This document shows, piece after piece, positions 1 to 6,348 of a stretch of DNA of 21,914 nt (position 1 is the first letter of the stretch; every line of letters begins with the position of its first letter). Source of the stretch: Vicinamibacteria bacterium (lineage in GTDB: Bacteria; Acidobacteriota; Vicinamibacteria; Vicinamibacterales; 2-12-FULL-66-21); NCBI GenBank assembly GCA_025937075.1, contig JAICSD010000010.1, forward strand, positions 1 to 21,914, written 5' to 3'. Below the pieces are notes generated by a model. It saw only the letters and a list, made by a program, of their open reading frames with translations, was not told the origin of the DNA and did not search any database. The position numbers and the translations under genes are program-made.

Positions 1-43
1 AGACTGCAGGGGACCGAAGTCTAACGTCGCAGAACCGGAGGGA

Positions 44-610
44 GTGCCGCGATTGGATGCCGACCGCGCGCTCGTGGAAGCAGCGGCCGGAGGAGACCGC
101 GACGCATTCGATGAACTGGTCCGCCGGCACGAGTCGGCGATCCTGGGGCTGTGCCGCGCCCTTTCGGGCGGCAGCGCGGACGCGGAGGATCTCGCACAGG
201 AGGTGTTCGTCCGCGCGTGGAAGAGCCTGCGGACCTTCCGCGGCGACAGCGCCTTCCGCACGTGGCTGCACCGTGTCGCGGTCAATGTCGCGCGGACGCA
301 CCACGCGAGCCGGGGAAAGATCATGCGCCTGTTCCGTCCTGCGTCGCCCCGCGACGAAGATCCACCCGATGCCGTCGAGCCCATCGACGCGCGGCTGGCG
401 CGCCGCGACATCGTCGAGCGCGCGCTCGCGACGCTGCCCGACGACCTCCGTGAGGCCATCACGCTGCGCGATCTGCAGGGCCTCGATTACCGGGAGATCG
501 CGACGGTCCTCGACGTGCCGATCGGTACGGTCGAGAGCCGCATCTTCCGCGCGCGTCAGCGGCTCCGCCCGCTGCTTGCGGCGCTCCTCGATCGGCCGGT
601 GACGTCATGA
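44..610 (+). CDS. ECF-type sigma-70 family RNA polymerase sigma factor
   Basis: This is a 188-residue extracytoplasmic-function sigma factor, which directs RNA polymerase to a stress regulon. Region 2 is at about residues 25-90: a DAEDLAQEVFVRAW stretch is followed by FRTWLHRVAVNVAR. A short linker (about 95-125) leads to region 4, with LPDDLREAITLRDLQGLDYREIA and the helix-turn-helix signature GTVESRIFRARQRL near the C-terminus. There is no N-terminal region 1 or region 3, as expected for ECF sigmas. The GTG at 44 sits only 2 bases after GGAGG (37-41). The in-frame TTG at 53 lies 9 bases after the purine run GGAGGGA (37-43) and may be the true start. The stop overlaps the downstream anti-sigma gene by 4 bases, so the two are probably translationally coupled. 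A GTCTAAC at 19-25 resembles an ECF -10 element, but its -35 would lie outside the window. Confidence 0.93.
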   Translation: MPRLDADRALVEAAAGGDRDAFDELVRRHESAILGLCRALSGGSADAEDLAQEVFVRAWKSLRTFRGDSAFRTWLHRVAVNVARTHHASRGKIMRLFRPASPRDEDPPDAVEPIDARLARRDIVERALATLPDDLREAITLRDLQGLDYREIATVLDVPIGTVESRIFRARQRLRPLLAALLDRPVTS

Positions 611-1083
611 GGTGCGATCGAACAGCGCCGCTCCTTGCCTCGCTCGCCGACGGGATGCTCGACGGCGAGCGCCGCGCGATGCTCGACGCGCATCTCGCGG
701 TGTGCGGCGTCTGCCGGACGTCGCTCGGTGATCAAATCGCCGTCCGCGCGTGGCTGACGACAACGCCGGATGCCCCCGTGCCCGACGGGTTCCGCGATCG
801 CGTCCGCGCGCGCATCGAAAAAGACGATGGGGTGTTCGGCGTCACGGATTTCCGGCTCTGGACGCTGCGGCTCGCGCCGTTGGCCGCAATCCTGGCGCTC
901 GCCGCGTGGCTCGGGCTGGGAGCGAAGCCCTCGACGGCGTTCACCGGCGCCACAACGGTTGCTGCGGCGTCGACCCGCTTCTCGCCGTCCCGCGTTGTGG
1001 ACTGGCAACGGTCCGTGAGTGGAAACGCGCTGCTCGAAGCGGCGCTGTTCCCGTCGCAGGGAGGAGCCGCCGATGTCCGATAG
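607..1083 (+). CDS. Membrane-anchored anti-sigma factor with zf-HC2-like zinc finger
   Basis: This 158-residue protein probably binds and restrains the sigma factor encoded just upstream. The N-terminal cytoplasmic part holds Cys3 and an H-x3-C-x2-C motif (His29, Cys33, Cys36), typical of zinc-binding anti-sigma (ZAS/zf-HC2) domains. A single hydrophobic segment at about residues 87-105 (LRLAPLAAILALAAWLGLG) would span the inner membrane and leave a roughly 50-residue periplasmic tail. ATG at 607 overlaps the sigma stop in an ATGA arrangement. The 3' end overlaps the next gene by 11 bases. Sigma followed by anti-sigma is the usual order for autoregulated ECF pairs. The family is inferred from the Cys/His spacing, the membrane segment and the position. 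Confidence 0.85.
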   Translation: MRCDRTAPLLASLADGMLDGERRAMLDAHLAVCGVCRTSLGDQIAVRAWLTTTPDAPVPDGFRDRVRARIEKDDGVFGVTDFRLWTLRLAPLAAILALAAWLGLGAKPSTAFTGATTVAAASTRFSPSRVVDWQRSVSGNALLEAALFPSQGGAADVR

Positions 1084-1507
1084 CCGCGCGAAAATCTGGT
1101 TCGCGCTGTTCGTGCTCGCGGTGTTTTGTGTCGGCGCCGCAACGGGTGTCGTGATCGGCCGGCGGCTTGGACCGCCATTGCGCCCCGGGCGCGGCTTCTT
1201 CGGGCTGGGCCGCGGCGCCATGCGCGGCCCGGCGCCAGCGGGGTTCCCGCCGTCCGAGGGACGCGGAGGGGCTCCGCTGCCGCCGGATCTGGTGAACCGG
1301 CTGACACGCGATCTGCAGTTGGACGCCACGCAGCAGGTCGAGCTGCGGAAGATTCTCGACGATCGTCGGAGCAGACTCGAACAAGTGCATCGGGAGGCGC
1401 GCGAGAAGTTCGAGCAGGAGCAGCGGGAGCTGCATCAGGCGATCCGGGGCATTCTTCGCCCGGATCAACAACAGGCATTCGATCACTTCACGGAGCGCCG
1501 CCCATGA
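1073..1507 (+). CDS. Membrane-anchored Spy/CpxP/CnrX-like periplasmic sensor
   Basis: The product is 144 residues. It has an N-terminal membrane anchor (about residues 8-28, IWFALFVLAVFCVGAATGVVIG), a Gly/Arg/Pro-rich linker (about 30-70), and a helical C-terminal domain (about 72-144). That domain has the LPPDLVNRLTRDLQLDATQQ and ILRPDQQQAFDHF elements seen in the LTxxQ/Spy-CpxP and metal-resistance (CnrX) families. Such proteins sense misfolded proteins or metals in the periplasm, and CnrX partners an ECF sigma and an anti-sigma. ATG 1073 is chosen because GGGAGGAG (1059-1066) lies at good spacing; an upstream in-frame ATG at 1019 would add a non-hydrophobic, Arg/Cys-rich leader before the anchor. 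It overlaps the anti-sigma gene by 11 bases and the next gene by 4. The His residues that could bind metal (in VHREA, LHQAI, FDHF) cannot be matched to CnrX ligands by eye. Confidence 0.75.
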   Translation: MSDSRAKIWFALFVLAVFCVGAATGVVIGRRLGPPLRPGRGFFGLGRGAMRGPAPAGFPPSEGRGGAPLPPDLVNRLTRDLQLDATQQVELRKILDDRRSRLEQVHREAREKFEQEQRELHQAIRGILRPDQQQAFDHFTERRP

Positions 1508-2343
1508 AACTGAACATCCCAGCGACCTCGAGCCTCGTCGCGTTGACGTTTGCCGCCGCCGTTGCGGTGCACGCGTCGACGAAACCGGTCCTCACGTCCG
1601 GCCCGCTCGACGGGCACATCACCATCGACGGGGACGAGAGCGATTGGACAGGACCGTTGCAGCCGTTCGGCGACGCACCGTTTTCCGCGCAGGCCGTCAA
1701 CGACGGTCAGTACGTGTATCTGCGTCTATCAGCCTCGTCACCCGACGTGCGCCGGAACGTGACACGGTTCGGGCTGACCGTCTGGTTCGATCCGAACGGC
1801 GGGACGAAGAAGGTGTTCGGGATTCGATATCCCGTCGTCGAGGAGCCATTCGATCGCTATCAGCGCGATCGCGCCGCAGGCGGTCAGCGCGAACGGCCGA
1901 GGGAAACACCGGCCGAAGGCACAGGCGATGCGGACCAGACGGCCGATGCCAGCGATCGCGTCGACGTGCTCGGGCCGGGCAAGCACGACGCGCGCAGCCT
2001 GACGCGCGATCATCTCGAGGGGATGGCGGTCGCGATGCGCGTCGCGCAGGGGACGCTCGTCTATGAACTGCAGGTGCCGCTCGCCACGGGAGAAGGACGG
2101 CCGTACGCGATCGGGACGTCACCCGGCAAGACGATTGGAATCGGATTCGAGACGCCGAAAGTCAATCGGCCGGAATTTGGCAATCGCGGCGGCGGCTTCG
2201 GCGGCGGAGGGATGGGCGGCCGCGGTGGGTTTGGCGGCGGACGACGCGGGCCCGGCGGCGGCGGCGCGCGCGGCGGTGGCGGCCGCGGTGGCGAAATGCC
2301 GAAGCCGATCAAAGCCTGGGGTCAGATCATGTTGCACGAATAG
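1504..2343 (+). CDS. Exported DOMON/CBM9-like protein with Gly/Arg-rich C-terminal tail
   Basis: This is a 279-residue exported protein. The N-terminus (residues 1-25, ending AVAVHAS) looks like a Sec signal peptide. Residues about 30-100 carry the pattern GPLDGHITIDGDESDW, then NDGQYVYLRLSA and LTVWFDPNGG, typical of the sugar- or heme-binding CBM9/DOMON-like beta-sandwich fold. A polar, charged insert (about 115-160) splits the domain, which resumes with VYELQVPL and IGIGFETPKVN. Residues about 227-263 are almost only Gly and Arg with a few Phe and Met. The final residues (IKAWGQIMLHE) return to normal composition, so the tail is an insert before the last strand. ATG 1504 overlaps the previous stop (ATGA), making this the fourth gene of the sigma operon. 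The ligand is unknown. Confidence 0.7.
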   Translation: MKLNIPATSSLVALTFAAAVAVHASTKPVLTSGPLDGHITIDGDESDWTGPLQPFGDAPFSAQAVNDGQYVYLRLSASSPDVRRNVTRFGLTVWFDPNGGTKKVFGIRYPVVEEPFDRYQRDRAAGGQRERPRETPAEGTGDADQTADASDRVDVLGPGKHDARSLTRDHLEGMAVAMRVAQGTLVYELQVPLATGEGRPYAIGTSPGKTIGIGFETPKVNRPEFGNRGGGFGGGGMGGRGGFGGGRRGPGGGGARGGGGRGGEMPKPIKAWGQIMLHE

Positions 2344-2349
2344 CGTGTC

Positions 2350-2434
2350 AACTCCCAACTCCCAACTTCCTACTCCCAATCGTTCGCGTTCGCCGGATTG
2401 GACGACTTGGGAGTGGGGAAGTGGATTGGGAGTT
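2350..2434. repeat. Inverted pair of AACTCCC heptamer repeats between convergent genes
   Basis: The left arm (2350-2381) contains AACTCCC, AACTCCC, AACTTCC and TACTCCC in tandem, then AATC. The right arm (2396-2434) carries the complementary strand of related units. AACTCCCAA (2350-2358) can pair perfectly with TTGGGAGTT (2426-2434), ACTCCCAA (2372-2379) with TTGGGAGT (2407-2414), and CCAATC (2376-2381) with GATTGG (2396-2401). The element fills the gap between the ends of the + gene at 2343 and the - gene at 2452, so it could act as a two-way terminator, although it has no U-tract. The unit is shared with the array at 13213-13275. Confidence 0.75.
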
Positions 2435-2451
2435 CGGATCGCGCCAGGGAA

Positions 2452-2856
2452 TCAGTTCGCGGTGATCGCGCGCACGCTGTCGTCGGCGGCGAGCCGCTCC
2501 AGCATCGACACGGGCATCAGCGCGACCACTTCCTGCGGGTCGGTCGCGCTGGACATGACGCGTCCGCCGAGCGCGGCGATCTTGCGCTTCAGCGCATCGT
2601 TGAACGGTGCGTGGACGCGAACGAGCGTTCGCCCGTGCCGGTCGACGCGAATCCCGGTCGTTCCCTTCGGCGCGCGCCGCGCATCGCCGCGACGCCTGTA
2701 GATCTCCGTCATCAACGGCGCGCTGATCTTCTGCTGTGCGGACAGGCGAGTCTGCGGGTCCACGAGGGAACGCTGCGCGCGCAGGGCGGGCGCCGCGACA
2801 AACAGCGCGATCGCGGTGCAGCACACGACGACGACGGCGACACGAGTGGTCCTCAC
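2452..2856 (-). CDS. Small exported protein resembling a subtilase (S8) prodomain
   Basis: The product is 134 residues, starting at GTG 2856-2854 with GGAG 8 bases upstream on the minus strand. Starting there leaves a good signal peptide (VRTTRVAVVVV through AAPALRAQ); the longer open frame would put a polar leader before it. The mature part ends with TLVRVHAPFNDALKRKIAALGGRV, then VVALMPVSMLERLAADDSVRAI. This beta-alpha-beta pattern is like the inhibitor-I9/fervidolysin-type prodomains of subtilisin-like proteases, where V-x-A-x-x-P and L-x-x-L-A precede the catalytic domain. Here the frame stops straight after that motif, so no protease domain exists. It may be a stand-alone protease inhibitor or chaperone, or a remnant of a longer gene. 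A minus-strand promoter candidate lies at 2894-2922. The fold is an inference from pattern only. Confidence 0.6.
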   Translation of the reverse strand: MRTTRVAVVVVCCTAIALFVAAPALRAQRSLVDPQTRLSAQQKISAPLMTEIYRRRGDARRAPKGTTGIRVDRHGRTLVRVHAPFNDALKRKIAALGGRVMSSATDPQEVVALMPVSMLERLAADDSVRAITAN

Positions 2857-2893
2857 GGATGAGACTCCAGCCTTTCGGGGAGCTGAACTTCGG

Positions 2894-2922
2894 ATGCTAC
2901 CACGCGGCCGGGAACCGCTCAA
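2894..2922 (-). promoter_or_regulatory. Candidate sigma-70 promoter for the minus-strand exported protein
   Basis: On the minus strand TTGAGC (2922-2917) is followed, after exactly 17 bases, by TAGCAT (2899-2894). Both match the -35 and -10 consensus at four of six positions. Transcription would begin near 2887 and give a leader of about 30 bases before the GTG at 2856, containing the GGAG ribosome-binding site. Confidence 0.45.
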
Positions 2923-2968
2923 ACGGTTACACTTCTGCAGTCGGCTCGTGCGCGACAGTCTCCCCACT

Positions 2969-4387
2969 ATGTCTCTGGTTCTGCTGCTTTTATCCTTGCT
3001 TCCCGCTATCGGCGCTGCGCAGACACCCGCACAAGCGTGCGCGACCCGCGATACGTGCCGCGCGGAGGCGTTGATTGCCGAAGCGTCCGGCGATTTCGAG
3101 CGGTTTCACGATCTGTCGTGGCGCGCCATGCAGAAGGGCAAGCCGAACGATCCCGAGCTCATGGCCATGCTCGCGCGCGCCATGGCGCTCAGCGGTCGTC
3201 CAGGCGACGCGATCGTCATGCTGTCGCGCCTGGCCGACATGCACGTCAAGGTGGATACCTCGGGCGACGAGTTCCGCGTCGTCCGCACGCTGAAGGACTG
3301 GCCGGACGTCGAGTCGAAACTCGCCGCGCTGACCGGCCCTCCCGTCACGGACGCCGCTGCGCCCCCACCGCCCCGCCCCACGCCCGGTGCCGCACAGCCA
3401 TCGTCGCCCGGCGCTCCGCCGTCGTCCGCCGCCGCGCCCGCATCGGCCGGTTCCGAGCCGTCGCCTTCCGTGACCGAACCTGCATCACCGCGAACCGAAC
3501 CCACCCCGGGAACCCGAGAACCGAGAACCCCAGAACCGAGAACCAGAACCCGAGAACCCAAGAACCCGAGAACCCCGGAACCCGGGAACCGAGAACCCGA
3601 TTTTTCGTTCCCCTCCCCCCCTTACTCGACGACCGGGCTGGCCTACGACGCCGTGTCGCGTCGATGGCTGATGAGCGACCGCAGCACGGCCGGCCTGCTC
3701 GTCGTGGACGAAATCTCGCATCGCGTCGTCCCCCTCGTGAGCGGCGCGGGCGCCGGGTTCTACGCGACGCTGGCCGCGTTCCGGATCGACGCGCGCCGCG
3801 GCGATTTGTGGGTCGTGAGTTCGAAGCAGGACGGCGACCACGTCGAGTCGATCCTGCACAAGCTGCAGCTCGTGTCGGGGCGGCCCATTTTCGAGGTGCA
3901 GGCGACCTCGCTCGGCGACGTGCGACTGGTGGATGTGGCGGTCGATCCGAGCGGCACCGTTTACGCGCTGGACGCGGCGGACAGCCGGATTCTGCGCGTA
4001 CGCCCGGGAAGCCGCGCGTTCGAGCTCGTGACGCGCATCAACGTCTCGTTGCCGACCGCGTTCGATGTCGTCGACGATCGAACCGCTTTCGTGGCTGGCG
4101 CCGACGGCGTGTCGCGCGTCGATCTCTCCACGGGCCGGACGTCCCTCATGAAGTCGCCGCAGCCGCTCGACGGTATCGCGGCGCTCGATGCCGCCACCGG
4201 TTCGCTGTTCGTTCTGCAGCAGAGTTCAGAAGGCGAGCGACTCCTTCGCTGCAAGCTGGACAGGACGGGGCAGTCGATCGGGTCGACGACCGTCGTGGAC
4301 TCAGCAACCGCTATGGCCCGGGCCGGCGACAAGCTCTACTACGTGGCATCGCCGGGCGTGATCAAGTCCGTTCGGCAGCGCCCCTGA
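2969..4387 (+). CDS. Exported protein with NHL/SMP-30-like beta-propeller and repeat-derived linker
   Basis: The product is 472 residues. The N-terminus (MSLVLLLLSLLPAIGAAQ) is a signal peptide. Residues about 20-120 form a helical region with a TPR-like passage (ELMAMLARAMALSGRPGDAIVMLSRLA). A Pro/Ala/Ser-rich stretch (about 120-172) and then a Pro/Arg/Glu/Thr linker (about 175-211) lead to a C-terminal beta-propeller (about 212-472). The propeller has repeated blades such as LVDVAVDPSGTVYALDAADSRILRV and FDVVDDRTAFVAGADGVSRVD, which resemble NHL or SMP-30 repeats. The linker is encoded by GAACCCGA-like DNA repeats (3491-3600). ATG 2969 is chosen from the signal peptide, but no Shine-Dalgarno is visible; GTG 2948 would add VRDSLPT and a basic residue. 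The ligand is unknown. It is divergent from the small gene at 2452-2856. Confidence 0.7.
   Translation: MSLVLLLLSLLPAIGAAQTPAQACATRDTCRAEALIAEASGDFERFHDLSWRAMQKGKPNDPELMAMLARAMALSGRPGDAIVMLSRLADMHVKVDTSGDEFRVVRTLKDWPDVESKLAALTGPPVTDAAAPPPPRPTPGAAQPSSPGAPPSSAAAPASAGSEPSPSVTEPASPRTEPTPGTREPRTPEPRTRTREPKNPRTPEPGNREPDFSFPSPPYSTTGLAYDAVSRRWLMSDRSTAGLLVVDEISHRVVPLVSGAGAGFYATLAAFRIDARRGDLWVVSSKQDGDHVESILHKLQLVSGRPIFEVQATSLGDVRLVDVAVDPSGTVYALDAADSRILRVRPGSRAFELVTRINVSLPTAFDVVDDRTAFVAGADGVSRVDLSTGRTSLMKSPQPLDGIAALDAATGSLFVLQQSSEGERLLRCKLDRTGQSIGSTTVVDSATAMARAGDKLYYVASPGVIKSVRQRP
3491..3600 (+). repeat. GAACCCGA-like 6-8 base tandem repeats inside a coding linker
   Basis: About a dozen units of GAACC(C)(C)GA form run through the coding frame, with unit lengths of 6 to 8 bases. 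They encode the Arg/Glu/Pro/Thr-rich linker between the helical region and the propeller of the exported protein. The composition differs sharply from flanking coding DNA (very A and C rich, almost no T on the + strand). The reading frame survives across the tract. Confidence 0.85.
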
Positions 4388-4438
4388 CCCGGCGCCGACG
4401 CGTCCCCTTGGCCCGGAAGCTGCACTGTCAGCCCGACT

Positions 4439-6121
4439 GTGTCGCTGACCGCCATCCTCACGCCGGCCGAGCAGGAGATCCTCCGCGAGGAGCGCCGCCT
4501 CCTGAACGACCTGCGCGCCGCGCTGCTGCGCTTCGGCGCGACCGATGAGAACCTCGCCCCGCTCGAACGCTCGATCGAACAGCTCGACGAATTGTTCCTT
4601 CTGGTCGTGGTGGGAGAGTTCAACGCCGGCAAGAGCGCGTTCGTCAACGCGCTCGCAGGCGAGCGGTTGATGGAAGAGGGGGTGACGCCGACAACGGCGC
4701 GGGTGACACCGGTCCGATGGGAAGACATCCTCATCGTCGATACGCCTGGCACGAACGCCGTCATCCGCGAGCACGAGCAGCTCACCACCGAGTACGTGCC
4801 GCGCGCCGACCTGGTGTTGTTCGTCACGTCGGCCGACCGTCCATTCACGGAAACGGAGCGCGCGTTCCTGGCGCAGATCCGCGACTGGGGCAAGAAGGTC
4901 GTCATCGTCATCAACAAGGCCGATATCCTGCCCGGCGAGCGCGAGCGGACCGAAGTGCGCGGCTACGTGTCCGACAACGCGCGTCGCCTGCTCGGCGTGA
5001 CGCCGGAGATCTTCCTGGTGAGCGCGCGTGCGGCGTTTCGCGCGAAACGCGGCGAACCCCAGTTCTGGCAGGACAGCGGCTTCGAGCCGCTCGAGCAGTA
5101 CATTCGCGGCACGCTGGATCAGGCCTCGCGGATGCGGTTGAAACTGCTCAATCCTCTGGGGGTCGGCGCAGCGCTCGTCGAGCGCTACTCGACAGCCGCG
5201 CGGGATCGGCTGCGGCTTCTCGAGGAGGATTTCCGGCTGCTGGAGGACGTCGAGCAGCAGCTCGCGGCGTATCGCGCCGACATGACGAAACAGTTCGAGG
5301 GGCGCATGGCGGCCGTCGATAACGTGCTGCTCGAAATGGAACGGCGCGGCCACGACTACTTCGACGACACGATGCGCATCGGCCGTGTCCTCGATCTGCT
5401 GAATCGCTCGCGCGTGCAGGAAGGATTCGAGCGGCAGGTCGTCGCAGATGCGCCGCAGCAGATCGAGAAGCGCGTCAACGAAATCGTCGACTGGCTCGTC
5501 GACGCCGACTACCGGCAGTGGCAGCGCGTCGTACGCCATCTGTCCGATCGACGGAAGGAGTTTCGCGGACGCATTGTCGGGGAGAGCGACGAAGCGGAGG
5601 CGCGGCCGTTCCACGAGGAGCGGCGCCGGCTCGTCGAAGCCGTCGGGACGGCGGCGCAGCGCGTCGTCGAGACCTACGATCGCCGGCACGAAGCGACGAC
5701 GCTTGCCGATGGGGCGCGCAACGCGGTTGCCGCGGCCGCCGCCGCCGGCGCCGGAGCCGTCGGCCTGGGAACGATCGTCACCATCGCCGCGACCACCGCC
5801 GCCGCCGACGTGACCGGAATCATTCTCGCGAGCGTCATCGCCGCGCTCGGATTCTTCATCATCCCGGCCAAACGATCGCAGGCGAAAGCGCAGATGCGCC
5901 GGAAGATTGCGGACGTGCGCGCACGACTCAGCGAGGCGCTGCACACGCAGTTCACCGAAGAGATCGCCCGCAGCGCTGAACGCCTCGACGAAGCCGTCGC
6001 CCCTTACAGCCGGTTCGTGCGCAGCGAGGGGGAGAAGCTGCGCGAGACGGACGAGCGGCTCAAAGCCCTGGATGCGCAGAGCCGCGCATTGCGGGCGCGG
6101 ATTGACTCACTGGCGGCCTGA
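4439..6121 (+). CDS. Bacterial dynamin-like GTPase
   Basis: This is a 560-residue dynamin-family large GTPase, likely to bind and remodel or protect membranes. The G domain is complete: G1 GEFNAGKS at 59-66, G2 PTT at 84-86, G3 DTPG at 101-104, G4 NKAD at 159-162, and a G5-like SAR at 195-197. Long helical regions follow (about 230-425), rich in Glu, Arg and Leu as in dynamin stalks. A hydrophobic, Ala/Gly-rich stretch at about 427-478 (ending AALGFFIIP) could be a membrane paddle or hairpin, and a final coiled-coil-like helix ends the protein. The segment between G2 and G3 is short. GTG 4439 is the most upstream start that keeps the N-terminal helix, but no Shine-Dalgarno is seen. Its role could be envelope maintenance or phage defence; bacterial dynamins often come in pairs and only one is present here. 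Confidence 0.88.
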   Translation: MSLTAILTPAEQEILREERRLLNDLRAALLRFGATDENLAPLERSIEQLDELFLLVVVGEFNAGKSAFVNALAGERLMEEGVTPTTARVTPVRWEDILIVDTPGTNAVIREHEQLTTEYVPRADLVLFVTSADRPFTETERAFLAQIRDWGKKVVIVINKADILPGERERTEVRGYVSDNARRLLGVTPEIFLVSARAAFRAKRGEPQFWQDSGFEPLEQYIRGTLDQASRMRLKLLNPLGVGAALVERYSTAARDRLRLLEEDFRLLEDVEQQLAAYRADMTKQFEGRMAAVDNVLLEMERRGHDYFDDTMRIGRVLDLLNRSRVQEGFERQVVADAPQQIEKRVNEIVDWLVDADYRQWQRVVRHLSDRRKEFRGRIVGESDEAEARPFHEERRRLVEAVGTAAQRVVETYDRRHEATTLADGARNAVAAAAAAGAGAVGLGTIVTIAATTAAADVTGIILASVIAALGFFIIPAKRSQAKAQMRRKIADVRARLSEALHTQFTEEIARSAERLDEAVAPYSRFVRSEGEKLRETDERLKALDAQSRALRARIDSLAA

Positions 6122-6261
6122 GACGACTGCCGGCTTCACACCTGCGCAGCCACAAACGGAGGGTACAGCTTCACCCTCGACGCTTCGAGTCGTTGCGTTG
6201 GACGTTGTGCCCTTGAAGGTCCGGTCGCTCGGTTCGTCCTTGGAGGTTGCGCAATTGGGAG

Positions 6262-6290
6262 TTGAGTAGTTGTCTGGACGGTGCTATCGT
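6262..6290 (+). promoter_or_regulatory. Candidate sigma-70 promoter for addB-addA
   Basis: TTGAGT (6262-6267) and TATCGT (6285-6290) are separated by exactly 17 bases. Each matches the consensus at four of six positions. Transcription would start near 6297, giving a leader of about 52 bases. The -35 lies inside the decayed heptamer sequence. Confidence 0.4.
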
Positions 6291-6299
6291 CCCAACCAC

Positions 6300-6315
6300 A
6301 GCCGCGTGTGCGGCT
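6300..6315 (+). promoter_or_regulatory. Perfect hairpin in the predicted addB leader
   Basis: AGCCGC (6300-6305), a GTGT loop and GCGGCT (6310-6315) form a perfect 6-base stem. It begins about three bases downstream of the predicted transcription start and would sit at the 5' end of the addBA messenger, where such stems can stabilise RNA. Confidence 0.4.
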
Positions 6316-6348
6316 GATCCGGAGACCCGGCATGGAGACCGGGAGCGC

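Larger units (their letters stand above)
6122..6348. other. Gap upstream of addB with decayed heptamer-like sequence
   Basis: This is a 227-base gap with no convincing gene. Read on the minus strand, 6180-6270 contains degenerate units such as CAACTAC, TCAACTC, CCAATTG and AACGTCC, similar to the AACTCCC repeats elsewhere in the window. The right end holds the addB promoter candidate and a leader hairpin, listed separately. Confidence 0.5.

Noticed and set aside
4301..5944. 547-residue open frame on the minus strand
   Set aside because: It lies opposite the dynamin-like GTPase, whose motifs are complete. The antisense product is Arg/Asp/Glu-rich with no domain, as expected for the complement of GC-rich coding DNA.
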